A stretch of 64,000 nt of DNA from an uncultured Kiloniellaceae bacterium (lineage in GTDB: Bacteria; Pseudomonadota; Alphaproteobacteria; Kiloniellales; Kiloniellaceae), in NCBI GenBank assembly GCA_947493695.1, contig CANLSF010000005.1, forward strand, positions 186,001-250,000, written 5' to 3'. Below the pieces are notes generated by a model that saw only the letters and a list, made by a program, of their open reading frames with translations, ran no database searches and had not been told where the DNA came from. Made by a program: the position numbers and the translations under genes. Shown piece by piece: positions 8,842 to 17,531 of this stretch. Within the stretch, counting starts at the first letter, position 1; the number at the start of each line of letters is the position of its first letter.

Positions 8842-9852
8842 ATGCGTGACGACTACCGCACTATGACAGGTCCCGAGAAGGCCGCTCTTCTGGTGATGAC
8901 CGTGGGCGACGAGAATGCCGCGCGCCTTTTCTCGATCATGGAAGATGACGAAATCCGAGAGATTTCGCAGGTCATGGCGAGTCTGGGAACGGTCAGTTCT
9001 GAGATTATCGAACGCCTGCTGATGGACTTCGCGGATCAGATCTCGACCACCGGGACCGTGATCGGCAACTTCGACAATACGGAACGCCTTCTCAACAAGG
9101 TCCTGGACAAGGATCGCGTCAGCTCCATCATGGAAGAGATCCGCGGCCCGGCCGGTCGCACCATGTGGGAAAAGCTCGCCAACGTAAACGAGCAGGTTCT
9201 GGCAAACTACCTGAAAAACGAGTACCCGCAGACCGTTGCCGTGATTCTCTCGAAGATCAAACCCGAACATGCTTCGAGGGTTTTGGGACTTCTGCCCGAG
9301 CCCTTCGCAATGGAAGTCATCATGCGGATGCTGCGCATGGAGTCGGTGCAGAAGGAAATCCTCGACGACGTCGAACGGACGCTGCGCAACGAGTTCATGT
9401 CGAACCTGGCCCGCACCAACCGCCGCGACTCTCACGAGTTGATGGCCGATATCTTCAACTTCCTCGACCGCAACATGGAGGCACGCTTCATTACTGCGCT
9501 GGAAGAAAGAAACCGAGATTCCGCCGAGCGGATCAAAGCCCTCATGTTTACCTTCGAAGACCTGGGCAAGCTGGATCCAGGTGGGGTTCAGACACTCATG
9601 AGCAATGTGGAAAGCGACAAGATGGCACTTGCTCTCAAGGGTGGCTCAGAAACAGTCAGAGACCTCTTCTTCTCGAACATGTCCGAGCGTGCAGCCAAGA
9701 TCCTCAAGGAAGACATGGCCTCCATGGGACCGGTTCGACTACGCGACGTCGACGAAGCCCAGATGTACATGGTCACCATCGCCAAAGACCTTGCCGCCAA
9801 AGACGAAATCGTCATCGCCGATTCCAAGGGCGACGACGAGTTGGTCTACTAG
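8842..9852 (+). CDS. fliG: Flagellar motor switch protein FliG
   Basis: A protein of 336 residues. FliG sits on the cytoplasmic face of the MS ring and converts stator force into rotation. The N-terminal FliF-binding domain begins [21 protein letters not shown]. The middle domain contains [19 protein letters not shown]. The C-terminal domain carries the charged helix region [19 protein letters not shown], where torque residues lie, and [20 protein letters not shown]. It is 39 bases after fliF, and length is normal for the family. Confidence 0.96.
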   Translation: MRDDYRTMTGPEKAALLVMTVGDENAARLFSIMEDDEIREISQVMASLGTVSSEIIERLLMDFADQISTTGTVIGNFDNTERLLNKVLDKDRVSSIMEEIRGPAGRTMWEKLANVNEQVLANYLKNEYPQTVAVILSKIKPEHASRVLGLLPEPFAMEVIMRMLRMESVQKEILDDVERTLRNEFMSNLARTNRRDSHELMADIFNFLDRNMEARFITALEERNRDSAERIKALMFTFEDLGKLDPGGVQTLMSNVESDKMALALKGGSETVRDLFFSNMSERAAKILKEDMASMGPVRLRDVDEAQMYMVTIAKDLAAKDEIVIADSKGDDELVY

Positions 9853-9867
9853 GTGGGATAGACCGGA

Positions 9868-10851
9868 ATGTCAGCAGAGCAAAAATTTCTTTTCAACGAT
9901 GCCTTCGAAGCCCCCCTTTCATCGGGCAGCAAACCGGAGGCCCCGCCTCCGCCGCCGGAGCCGGAGGTGGTTGAACCTGAGATTTCCGAGGCGGACCTGG
10001 AGCAGGCCCGCGCCGAGGGACGTCAGGAGGGTATCAATCAGGGAAGAGAAGAAGGCCGCGCCGAGGCTTTTTCCGGTATCGAGCAGACCACCCAGACTCT
10101 CTTGCTGAACCTGACCGGACGCTTCGGGGAGCTTCTGTCCGAGCAGCCCAGGATGCAGGTGAAAGTCGCGGAGGATGCCCTGTTGGCCGCGTCGACAATC
10201 CTGCGCAAAATCGTACCTTCGCTTGAGAAATCCGCCGCGATAAAAGAAATCGAAGCCGTGGTTGCCGAGTGCCTGGAACGAGCGCAGGACGAACCGCGCC
10301 TGGTGGTGCGCGTATCCGAGCAAATGCTCGAGCCCGTGAAAACCCGCATTGACGCCCTGGTTAACGCCGAAGGCTTTGAAGGGAAGATCGTCTTCCTTGC
10401 CACTGACGAACTCAATGACAGCGATGTTCGGGTCGAGTGGGCAGACGGCGGAGCCGAGCGGCGGACCGATGAAATCTGGCACGATATCGATCAGATTCTT
10501 GCACGTTTTCTCAAGGTTCCGGCAGAGAGCCTCTCCCGGCAAAGCAGTGCAGCCACGGCCCCTATTCAGGTCGCGCCTCCCGCACCCGAGGCGGCCTCTC
10601 CTGCCACGGCCGCTGCCGACGAAGAATCGCAACCGGAGACCGCTGCGCCACCGCCACTTGTTTCACCAATGGAACAGATGGGACTGGCTGCGTCCGAGGA
10701 AATCGACGGTACCGAGACTGTTACCGCTGCTGCAGTCGCGACCGATCCGGAACCAACAGCAGTGCCCCCGGATCACGCCGGCGAATTAACGCAGACCATA
10801 GAAAAACCGGCAGCAACAGCCGCCGCCCCTCAGGAGCCTAACAATGACTGA
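9868..10851 (+). CDS. fliH: Flagellar assembly protein FliH
   Basis: A protein of 327 residues. FliH regulates the FliI export ATPase and links it to the C-ring. Features are a Pro/Glu-rich start (PPPPEPEVVEPE) and an Ala/Glu/Gly helix with GxxxG-like spacing (EGRQEGINQGREEGRAEA, about 50-70). The FliH core spans about 90-215, including VAEDALLAASTILRKIVPSL and RLVVRVSEQMLEPV. A long Ala/Pro/Glu-rich C-terminal extension (about 225-327) is not part of the core. It overlaps fliN by eight bases, so translation is coupled. Confidence 0.85.
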   Translation: MSAEQKFLFNDAFEAPLSSGSKPEAPPPPPEPEVVEPEISEADLEQARAEGRQEGINQGREEGRAEAFSGIEQTTQTLLLNLTGRFGELLSEQPRMQVKVAEDALLAASTILRKIVPSLEKSAAIKEIEAVVAECLERAQDEPRLVVRVSEQMLEPVKTRIDALVNAEGFEGKIVFLATDELNDSDVRVEWADGGAERRTDEIWHDIDQILARFLKVPAESLSRQSSAATAPIQVAPPAPEAASPATAAADEESQPETAAPPPLVSPMEQMGLAASEEIDGTETVTAAAVATDPEPTAVPPDHAGELTQTIEKPAATAAAPQEPNND

Positions 10852-11203
10852 TTCTGAAACTCTCACGCTCGATGATCTGGACATGGCGCCGGCAGATCAG
10901 GTCGCCCTGGTCGAAGAGGGCGACGTTCCCGAAGCCGCCGGGCGTCCGCCAACAAACGCCAAGGAACTGGAAGCAGTCTACGACATTCCGGTTCAGGTTT
11001 CCGCCGTACTCGGAAAGGCCAACATGCAGGTCAGCCAATTGCTCAAGCTTGGCCGGGGCGCTGTGGTGGAACTGGACCGAAAGGTCGGCGAAGCCATCGA
11101 CATCTACGTGAACAACCGGCTTGTCGCCCGTGGCGAGGTGGTTGTCGTTGAGGATCGTCTGGGCGTGACCATGACGGAAATCATCAAAATGGATCGCGGT
11201 TAA
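10844..11203 (+). CDS. fliN: Flagellar motor switch protein FliN
   Basis: A protein of 119 residues, a C-ring subunit involved in switching and docking FliH. The SpoA/SURF domain occupies residues about 45-117, with YDIPVQVSAVLGKANMQVSQ, LLKLGRGAVVELDRKVGE and DIYVNNRLVARGEVVVVED. The acidic N-terminus (about 1-40) is variable in the family. It overlaps the end of fliH. FliM, its usual partner, is not in the window. Confidence 0.93.
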   Translation: MTDSETLTLDDLDMAPADQVALVEEGDVPEAAGRPPTNAKELEAVYDIPVQVSAVLGKANMQVSQLLKLGRGAVVELDRKVGEAIDIYVNNRLVARGEVVVVEDRLGVTMTEIIKMDRG

Positions 11204-11245
11204 TTCAGATGTTGAACGTGATTTCACAGGGGAGAACCAGCTGTC

Positions 11246-12088
11246 ATGGCTAATGTAGCAGCCAATCCGGCAACTGCCCGGCGGCAGGCAAAAAAACGCC
11301 TGTCGCAAGGTGGCCCCATGTTCGATTTCGCGACCGTATTCGGCGCTGTCGGCGCTTTCGTGGTGATCGGCACGGCCATGACGCTCGGCGGTTCTCCAGG
11401 CTCCTTCATCGACATTCCCGCCATGCTGATTGTCCTGGGCGGCACCTTTCTGGTCTCCTCGATTTCCTTTTCCGTTGCCGAGGTAATCCAAGCACAACGG
11501 GTCATGGCGCAGGCCGTGCTCTATCACGTGATCGAGCCGGACGATGCCGCACGCCAGGTTCTGAACCTAGCTGATCACGCGCGAAAAAATGGCATCCTGG
11601 CTATCCAGAACACGCTGAAAGACCTCAAGAAACAACCGTTTCTCTTCCGCGCTGCATCGATGGTAATCGACGGCATGCCGCCGGAGCAGGTTCAAAGCAT
11701 CCTGATGCGTGAGGCCGATGCGATCCGGCAGCGACACATTCGCTCCGCCGGCGTTCTGCGCCGCGCAGGTGAAGTCGCGCCGGCCATGGGCCTGATCGGT
11801 ACCCTAGTTGGCCTGGTCCAGATGCTCGGCAATCTGGAAGACCCCTCGACCATCGGGCCATCCATGGCGATTGCACTTCTGACCACTTTTTACGGGGCCG
11901 TGCTGGCGAACATGCTGTTCCTGCCGCTGGCCAACAAGCTCGACCGAAATTCCGAAGCCGAATCGATGATCAATCAGATCTACGCCATCGGCATCGCATC
12001 CATCAGCCGTCAGGAGAACCCTCGTCGGCTGGAAGTTGAAATCAACACGATTCTGCCGCCCGTAAGCCGGGTGGAGTACTTCGATTAA
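11246..12088 (+). CDS. motA: Flagellar motor stator protein MotA/PomA-like
   Basis: A protein of 280 residues, the stator ion-channel subunit in the inner membrane. Four hydrophobic segments are visible at about 30-48 (FATVFGAVGAFVVIGTAM), 54-75, 173-195 and 203-222. The signature GEVAPAMGLIGTLVGLVQML, including the essential Pro in segment 3, is intact. The cytoplasmic loop contains charged residues (about 95-165) that touch FliG. The length and N-terminus favour the PomA subtype. No motB/pomB follows; the next gene is flbD, so the partner must be elsewhere. GGGGAGA precedes the ATG. Confidence 0.88.
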   Translation: MANVAANPATARRQAKKRLSQGGPMFDFATVFGAVGAFVVIGTAMTLGGSPGSFIDIPAMLIVLGGTFLVSSISFSVAEVIQAQRVMAQAVLYHVIEPDDAARQVLNLADHARKNGILAIQNTLKDLKKQPFLFRAASMVIDGMPPEQVQSILMREADAIRQRHIRSAGVLRRAGEVAPAMGLIGTLVGLVQMLGNLEDPSTIGPSMAIALLTTFYGAVLANMLFLPLANKLDRNSEAESMINQIYAIGIASISRQENPRRLEVEINTILPPVSRVEYFD

Positions 12089-12109
12089 AAAGGGACTTGG
12101 AGAAGAAAT

Positions 12110-13495
12110 ATGAGACTCCTCATCGTCGGATCACTCGAGGGTCACATCGTCACGGCAGGCAAGATTGCCTTGGATCGTGGTGCGAAAGTCGCAAACGTCG
12201 ACGGCATCGAAGAGGCGCTTGATGCGCTGCGATCCGGACAGGGTTCGGATCTTCTCATGGTCGATGTCGATCTCGATATCGGTCAGCTCTGCGAGAGCCT
12301 CGAGGCGGAACGCATCTCGATCCCGGTCGTCGCCTGTGGCATCGACACCTCGCCCGCGCGGGCCGTCGAGGCCATCAAGGCTGGCGCCAAGGAATACATC
12401 CCCCTGCCCCCGGACGCCGAGCTGATCGCCGCCGTGATCGCCGCTGTCACTGAGGAATCGACGTCGCTGGTCTTCAAAGACCCGGCCATGAACGGTGTTC
12501 TCAGACTGGCTGAACAGGTTGCGCCTTCCGACGCCAGCGTCCTGATCACGGGTGAATCCGGAACCGGTAAGGAGATCATGGCACGCTATCTCCACACCAA
12601 GTCCCGGCGCTCCAAGGCCCAGTTCATCTCAGTCAACTGTGCCGCCATTCCCGAGAACCTGCTGGAATCGGAACTCTTCGGTCACGAGAAAGGCGCTTTT
12701 ACCGGTGCCGTGGGCCGCAGAATCGGCAAGTTCGAGGAAGCCAACGGCGGAACCTTGCTGCTGGACGAGATTTCCGAGATGCATCCGCGCCTGCAGGCAA
12801 AACTGCTGCGCGCCGTGCAGGAGCGTGAGATCGACCGGGTCGGCGGCAGTCAGCCGATCAAGGTGGATATCCGCCTGCTCGCAACCTCGAACCGGAACCT
12901 GGAAGACGAAGTTCGTCAGGGCAACTTCCGCGAGGACCTTTACTTCCGTTTGAACGTCGTCAACATCGTCATCCCGGCATTGCGCGAACGCCCGCGAGAC
13001 ATCGAGATTCTGGCCGACCATTTCATTGCGAAGTATGCTGACGCCAATGGTGTTCCGGTGCCGCCGATTTCCCACGAGGCGCGTCAGATCCTGCTAAAGC
13101 ATCACTGGCGGGGCAACGTGCGTGAGCTGGAAAACACCATGCATCGCGCCGTATTGTTAGCGCGTGACGGCAAAGTTACCGAAGAGTCGATCATGCTGAC
13201 AGGCGAAATGCTGCCGCCGGACGCCAATTCCACGGCTGCCAGCAGCAACATGCCGACCGCCTCGGCTGCCGCACCTGCCAAGTCCCATGACGCCAGCGAA
13301 CTGGTCGGACGCACAGTCGCAGACGTCGAGAAAGACCTTATCCTCGACACGCTGGAACATTGCCTCGGCAATCGGACGCATGCCGCGAACATTCTGGGCA
13401 TCTCGATCCGGACCCTGCGCAATAAGCTGAAGCTGTATGGCGAGAAAGGTTTACCGATCTCCATGCCGGGCGAAGCGGAACGCACGATCGCCTGA
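12110..13495 (+). CDS. flbD: sigma-54-dependent flagellar activator FlbD
   Basis: A protein of 461 residues. FlbD activates late flagellar genes with sigma-54 and represses fliF in Caulobacter. The N-terminal receiver-like domain (about 1-115) starts MRLLIVGSLEGH and lacks the usual acidic pair, as expected for FlbD, but shares DLLMVD and FIPLPPDAELIAAV-like segments with it. The AAA+ domain (about 125-350) has Walker A GESGTGKE, the sigma-54 contact loop GAFTGA and Walker B GGTLLLDEI. The C-terminal Fis-type HTH contains HAANILGISIRTLRNKL. It is placed inside the motor/export operon, so it may be autoregulated through fliF. Confidence 0.92.
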   Translation: MRLLIVGSLEGHIVTAGKIALDRGAKVANVDGIEEALDALRSGQGSDLLMVDVDLDIGQLCESLEAERISIPVVACGIDTSPARAVEAIKAGAKEYIPLPPDAELIAAVIAAVTEESTSLVFKDPAMNGVLRLAEQVAPSDASVLITGESGTGKEIMARYLHTKSRRSKAQFISVNCAAIPENLLESELFGHEKGAFTGAVGRRIGKFEEANGGTLLLDEISEMHPRLQAKLLRAVQEREIDRVGGSQPIKVDIRLLATSNRNLEDEVRQGNFREDLYFRLNVVNIVIPALRERPRDIEILADHFIAKYADANGVPVPPISHEARQILLKHHWRGNVRELENTMHRAVLLARDGKVTEESIMLTGEMLPPDANSTAASSNMPTASAAAPAKSHDASELVGRTVADVEKDLILDTLEHCLGNRTHAANILGISIRTLRNKLKLYGEKGLPISMPGEAERTIA

Positions 13496-13561
13496 CAGGT
13501 AAAGACAGTACCGATGGGGCCTTTCCCCTGTAGCAGCCCCGTATCACGACTGGATTAGTTT

Positions 13562-15679
13562 ATGTCCGAGACCAGCACATCGGATGACGCCCAACCCAAC
13601 GCCTCGCGGGAGTCATTCAACAGCGCGCTGGATTTTCTAAGGCGCGGCGACATCGCCCTGGCGCTCGGCGTCGTCTGTATCCTTGTCGTCCTGATCCTGC
13701 CGATGCCGCCCTGGTTGCTGGACGTCGCGCTCGCGCTTTCCATGACCCTGTCGGTGCTGATCCTGATGACATCGCTCTTCATCAGCAGGCCGCTCGACTT
13801 CAGTTCCTTCCCGACGGTTCTGCTGATCGCGACCATGTTGAGGCTGTCGCTTAATCTGGCATCGACCCGCCTGATCCTGGCCAACGGCCATGAAGGCACC
13901 GGAGGCGCCGGGAAGGTTATCGAAGCCTTCGGCGGCTTTGTCATGAGCGGGAATTTCGTGATCGGGATCATCGTCTTTTCGATCCTGGTTATCGTGAACT
14001 TCATCGTCATCACCAAGGGTTCCGGGCGTATCGCCGAGGTCTCGGCACGCTTCAGCCTGGACGCCATGCCGGGTAAGCAGATGGCCATCGACGCCGATCT
14101 TTCGGCAGGACTGATTGACGAACAGGCCGCCCGTGACCGCCGCAAAACACTCGAAGACGAAAGTAACTTCTTCGGCTCCATGGACGGTGCCGCCAAGTTT
14201 GTGCGCGGTGACGCCATTGCGGGCCTGCTGATCACCTTCATCAACGTCATTGGCGGTATCATTATCGGTGTCGCACAGATGGACCTCAGCTTTGGCGAGG
14301 CCGCCGAAGCCTACACCATGCTGACCGTCGGCGACGGATTGGTCAGCCAGATCCCTGCGATCATCGTCTCGACCGCCGCCGGTATTCTGGTATCGCAAAC
14401 CACGCAGACGGGATCCGCCGACAAGGCTGTGTTTGGACAGCTCGGCGGCTACCCTCGCGCCCTCGGTCTTTCCTCTTTCCTGATGGTTGCACTGGCGCTC
14501 TTGCCCGGTATTCCCGCGGTGCCTTTCCTCGTCATTGCGGCGGCCACCGGCGGGCTGGCCTGGAAGTCGAACCGGAAAATCGATGGTGCCGTTGAAGATG
14601 CAGAAGCCGCAAAGCAGGCGGAGGCGCAGGCCATACCGGTTGCCGAAGACCCGATCTCGAACTCGCTGCAGATCGACAACCTGCGCCTGGAGCTGGGCTA
14701 TGGCCTACTGCCGCTGATCAACGGCCAGGGCGGTCAGCGCCTGACCGATCAGATCAAGGCGCTGCGGCGGCAAATGGCCCAGGATCTCGGGTTCGTCCTG
14801 CCGTCGGTGCGGATCCAGGATAATCTTCAACTGCCAGCCAACAACTACATCATCCGCGTGAAAGAGATCGAGGCAGGCGGCGGTGAACTGCGCCCCAATA
14901 TGCTGCTGATCATGGACCCGCGCGGCGAAACCATCTCGCTGCCCGGCGAAGACACCATCGAGCCGACTTTCGGACTGCCGGCCAAATGGGTCGACGAAGC
15001 CAGCCGTGAAGAGGCGCTGTTCCGTGGCTATACCGTGGTCGATCCTCCGACCGTCGTCACCACCCACCTGACCGAAGTGGTCAAGGATAACGTCGCGGAG
15101 CTGATGTCCTACGCGGAGACACAAAAGCTGATGGACGAGCTGGATCAGGATCAGCAAAAGCTGATCGCCGACCTGATCCCCGCACAGATTTCCGTGGGTG
15201 GCGTGCAGCGAGTCCTGCAGAACCTGCTGAACGAAAGGGTTTCGATCCGCGACCTGCCGACGATCCTGGAGGGCGTTTCGGAAGCCTGCGGCTACACCCG
15301 CAACGTCACGGCAATCACCGAGCATGTGCGCGCCCGTCTGGCCCGCCAGATTTCGAACGCGCAGATCAACGAGGCAGGCTTCATTCCCATGGTGACGCTG
15401 ACCCCGGACTGGGAACAGTCTTTCGCGGACGCCATTATCGGCGAAGGCGAGGACCGTCAGCTCTCCATGGCGCCGTCCAAGCTGCAGGAATTCATCGGCG
15501 TTGTGCGAAAGACCTTCGAACAACACGCCATGATGGGCGAGACGCCCGTGCTGATGACCAGCCCAGGCATCCGCCCTTACGTACGCTCAATTGTGGAGCG
15601 TTTCCGGCCCTCAACAGTGGTTCTTTCACAAAACGAAGTTCACCCCAGAGCCAAGATCAAAACCCTTGGCCAGTTGTAG
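13562..15679 (+). CDS. flhA: Flagellar export gate protein FlhA
   Basis: A protein of 705 residues. FlhA is the large inner-membrane export gate component. The N-terminal half has about eight membrane segments (from about 33 to 335). It includes the conserved cytoplasmic FHIPEP-type loop with SRPLDFSSFPTVLLIATMLR and the segment ARFSLDAMPGKQMAIDADLS. The C-terminal cytoplasmic half (about 350-705) forms the nonameric ring that receives chaperone-substrate complexes, with LRLELGYGLLPLI and the end RSIVERFRPSTVVLSQNE. Length is typical. It is followed by flhF after an 89-base gap. Confidence 0.96.
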   Translation: MSETSTSDDAQPNASRESFNSALDFLRRGDIALALGVVCILVVLILPMPPWLLDVALALSMTLSVLILMTSLFISRPLDFSSFPTVLLIATMLRLSLNLASTRLILANGHEGTGGAGKVIEAFGGFVMSGNFVIGIIVFSILVIVNFIVITKGSGRIAEVSARFSLDAMPGKQMAIDADLSAGLIDEQAARDRRKTLEDESNFFGSMDGAAKFVRGDAIAGLLITFINVIGGIIIGVAQMDLSFGEAAEAYTMLTVGDGLVSQIPAIIVSTAAGILVSQTTQTGSADKAVFGQLGGYPRALGLSSFLMVALALLPGIPAVPFLVIAAATGGLAWKSNRKIDGAVEDAEAAKQAEAQAIPVAEDPISNSLQIDNLRLELGYGLLPLINGQGGQRLTDQIKALRRQMAQDLGFVLPSVRIQDNLQLPANNYIIRVKEIEAGGGELRPNMLLIMDPRGETISLPGEDTIEPTFGLPAKWVDEASREEALFRGYTVVDPPTVVTTHLTEVVKDNVAELMSYAETQKLMDELDQDQQKLIADLIPAQISVGGVQRVLQNLLNERVSIRDLPTILEGVSEACGYTRNVTAITEHVRARLARQISNAQINEAGFIPMVTLTPDWEQSFADAIIGEGEDRQLSMAPSKLQEFIGVVRKTFEQHAMMGETPVLMTSPGIRPYVRSIVERFRPSTVVLSQNEVHPRAKIKTLGQL

Positions 15680-15768
15680 ATAGAGTTCATTGAGTGTGAT
15701 GAGTAAGTTAGCAGTAGAGTCAGGCAACAGGGCCAGCCTGCGGAGATTAGCGGGAGGCGATAAGTCCT

Positions 15769-16746
15769 ATGCGGCTTAGAAGCTTCACCGCCGAAACCCT
15801 GCCCGATGCGATGCATCTGGTACGTGAAGAACTGGGCCTGGATGCGGTCATCCTCTCAACCCAGGAACTGGGCGGCGCACTCGGCGTAAAGGTCATGGCG
15901 GCACTCGACGGCGATCTCGATGACGAGCTCGACCTGCAGGACCCCGAAAGTCTGGTCGAGACCGTCGACGAGATGTCCGAGGTCCTCGATTATCATCAGA
16001 TACCCGCCCCTCTCGCCAACCGTCTGATGAGCAATGCTTCCGGCCTGAATGCCGACGACAATGTCATGGCGCTGGCCGGCGTTCTTGATGGCGCTTTCGA
16101 CTTCGCCCCTCTGCCGACTGCCGCCAGCAAACGACCGGTGATGATCGTAGGTCCGAGCGGTTCGGGTAAGACCGCGACCGCCGCAAAGCTTTGCGCCAAG
16201 GCACGCCTAGCCGGTCAGCAAGCCAGCCTGATCACTATGGATGGCGAGAAAGCAGGCGGTATGGCGCAGGCCGAGACCTTTGCGTCTGCGTTGGAGATTC
16301 CGCTTCATCGGGCCGACACGGCAGCGGGTCTGAGCGACGTGATAGCCGCATCCCCCAAAGAGCCTTTGATCGTGATCGATACACCGGGCGTATCGCCATA
16401 CGACGAAGAAGGTCTGCGCGACCTGCGTGAAACGGCGGAGGAAATTGGTGCGACCACGCTTCTCGTTTTGCCGTCAGGCGGTGACTGCTACGAACAGGCC
16501 GAATGCGCCCTCGCCTTCCGGGATACGGGTACACGCTATCTGATCATGACCCGGCTGGACTCCAGCCGCCGCTACGGTGGCCTGCTCTGTGCGGCTCACG
16601 CCGGACGTTTCAGTCTGATGGGTGTCGGCATATCGGCGCAGATCGGCAACGGCCTCGCGCCGATCAATCCGGTCTCTCTGGCCCGCCTGCTTCAACCCGC
16701 TACGAATACTCAAGAGCATCTGTCGCTCGTTTTGGGAACACAGTGA
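15769..16746 (+). CDS. flhF: Flagellar SRP-like GTPase FlhF
   Basis: A protein of 325 residues. FlhF determines site and number of polar flagella. It begins MRLRSFTAETLPDAMHLVRE, the usual FlhF start, followed by a linker and a GTPase domain. Motifs seen are P-loop GPSGSGKTATAAKL (about 128-141), DGEKAGG (G2 region), DTPGVSP (in place of the usual DTAG) and TRLD. It is shorter than most FlhF proteins (about 360-460) because the B/N regions are compact. flhG follows after two bases. The single odd residue in G3 does not by itself argue against activity. Confidence 0.87.
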   Translation: MRLRSFTAETLPDAMHLVREELGLDAVILSTQELGGALGVKVMAALDGDLDDELDLQDPESLVETVDEMSEVLDYHQIPAPLANRLMSNASGLNADDNVMALAGVLDGAFDFAPLPTAASKRPVMIVGPSGSGKTATAAKLCAKARLAGQQASLITMDGEKAGGMAQAETFASALEIPLHRADTAAGLSDVIAASPKEPLIVIDTPGVSPYDEEGLRDLRETAEEIGATTLLVLPSGGDCYEQAECALAFRDTGTRYLIMTRLDSSRRYGGLLCAAHAGRFSLMGVGISAQIGNGLAPINPVSLARLLQPATNTQEHLSLVLGTQ

Positions 16747-16748
16747 TA

Positions 16749-17531
16749 ATGGAAGTTTCAAACGCACTCGCCTCCGACGGAAAGTCTTCCGCAAACATCG
16801 TCGCTATCGCGTCGGGAAAAGGCGGCGTCGGCAAAACGTGGTTGTCAGTAACCCTGTCTCAGGCCCTGACCAACGCGGGAAAACCGACCATGCTCTTCGA
16901 CGGCGATCTTGGGCTTGCCAATGTGGATATTCAGCTCGACCTCGGGCCGGAACGCGATCTGGGCGGCGTCATCGCCGGACGCTATTCCCTGGAAGCCGCC
17001 AAGGTTCACTATGACGTTGGTGGTTTCGATGTGGTCGCCGGGCGTTCGGGCTCGGGAAACCTTGCCAACCTGCCCAACAACAGGCTCGGTGGCCTGATCT
17101 CGGATCTCGTGGTTCTCTCGAACAACTATGGATACGTCATCCTGGATCTGGGCGCAGGCATCGAACGGACGGTCCGCCAGTTCGCCAACCTGGCGGGGAC
17201 CTGCCTGGTGGTCACCAATGACGAACCCACGTCCCTCACCGACGCCTACGCTTTCATCAAGCTGACCATGCGTCAGTTCCCCGGAATGGATCTGCGCGTC
17301 GTGGTCAATATGGCCGAGACCGTGAGTGAGGGACAGCGGACCTATGGCACGATCAAGAAAGCCTGCGAATCCTTCCTGAAGTTCACGCCACCGCTCGCCG
17401 GCATCATCCGGCGCGACAGTGCGGTCAAGGAAAGCATCAGGCATCAGACGCCCCTGCTCACCCGGCATCCCAACTCGAAGGCCGCCGAAGACGTCGAGGC
17501 TCTCGCGCGGCGACTCATCAACGGTCCATGA
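16749..17531 (+). CDS. flhG: Flagellar number regulator FlhG (MinD-like ATPase)
   Basis: A protein of 260 residues. FlhG (FleN/YlxH) is a MinD-type ATPase that limits flagellar number and acts on FlhF. It has deviant Walker A SGKGGVGKTW near residue 23, a switch region DGDLGLANVDIQLDL, and YVILDLGAGI as Walker B-like segment. The ATG at 16749 lies directly after the flhF stop; the longer frame from 16503 would overlap flhF by 244 bases and is rejected. The last four bases overlap the next gene (ATGA). I do not see the MinD membrane-targeting amphipathic helix clearly. Confidence 0.92.
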   Translation: MEVSNALASDGKSSANIVAIASGKGGVGKTWLSVTLSQALTNAGKPTMLFDGDLGLANVDIQLDLGPERDLGGVIAGRYSLEAAKVHYDVGGFDVVAGRSGSGNLANLPNNRLGGLISDLVVLSNNYGYVILDLGAGIERTVRQFANLAGTCLVVTNDEPTSLTDAYAFIKLTMRQFPGMDLRVVVNMAETVSEGQRTYGTIKKACESFLKFTPPLAGIIRRDSAVKESIRHQTPLLTRHPNSKAAEDVEALARRLINGP

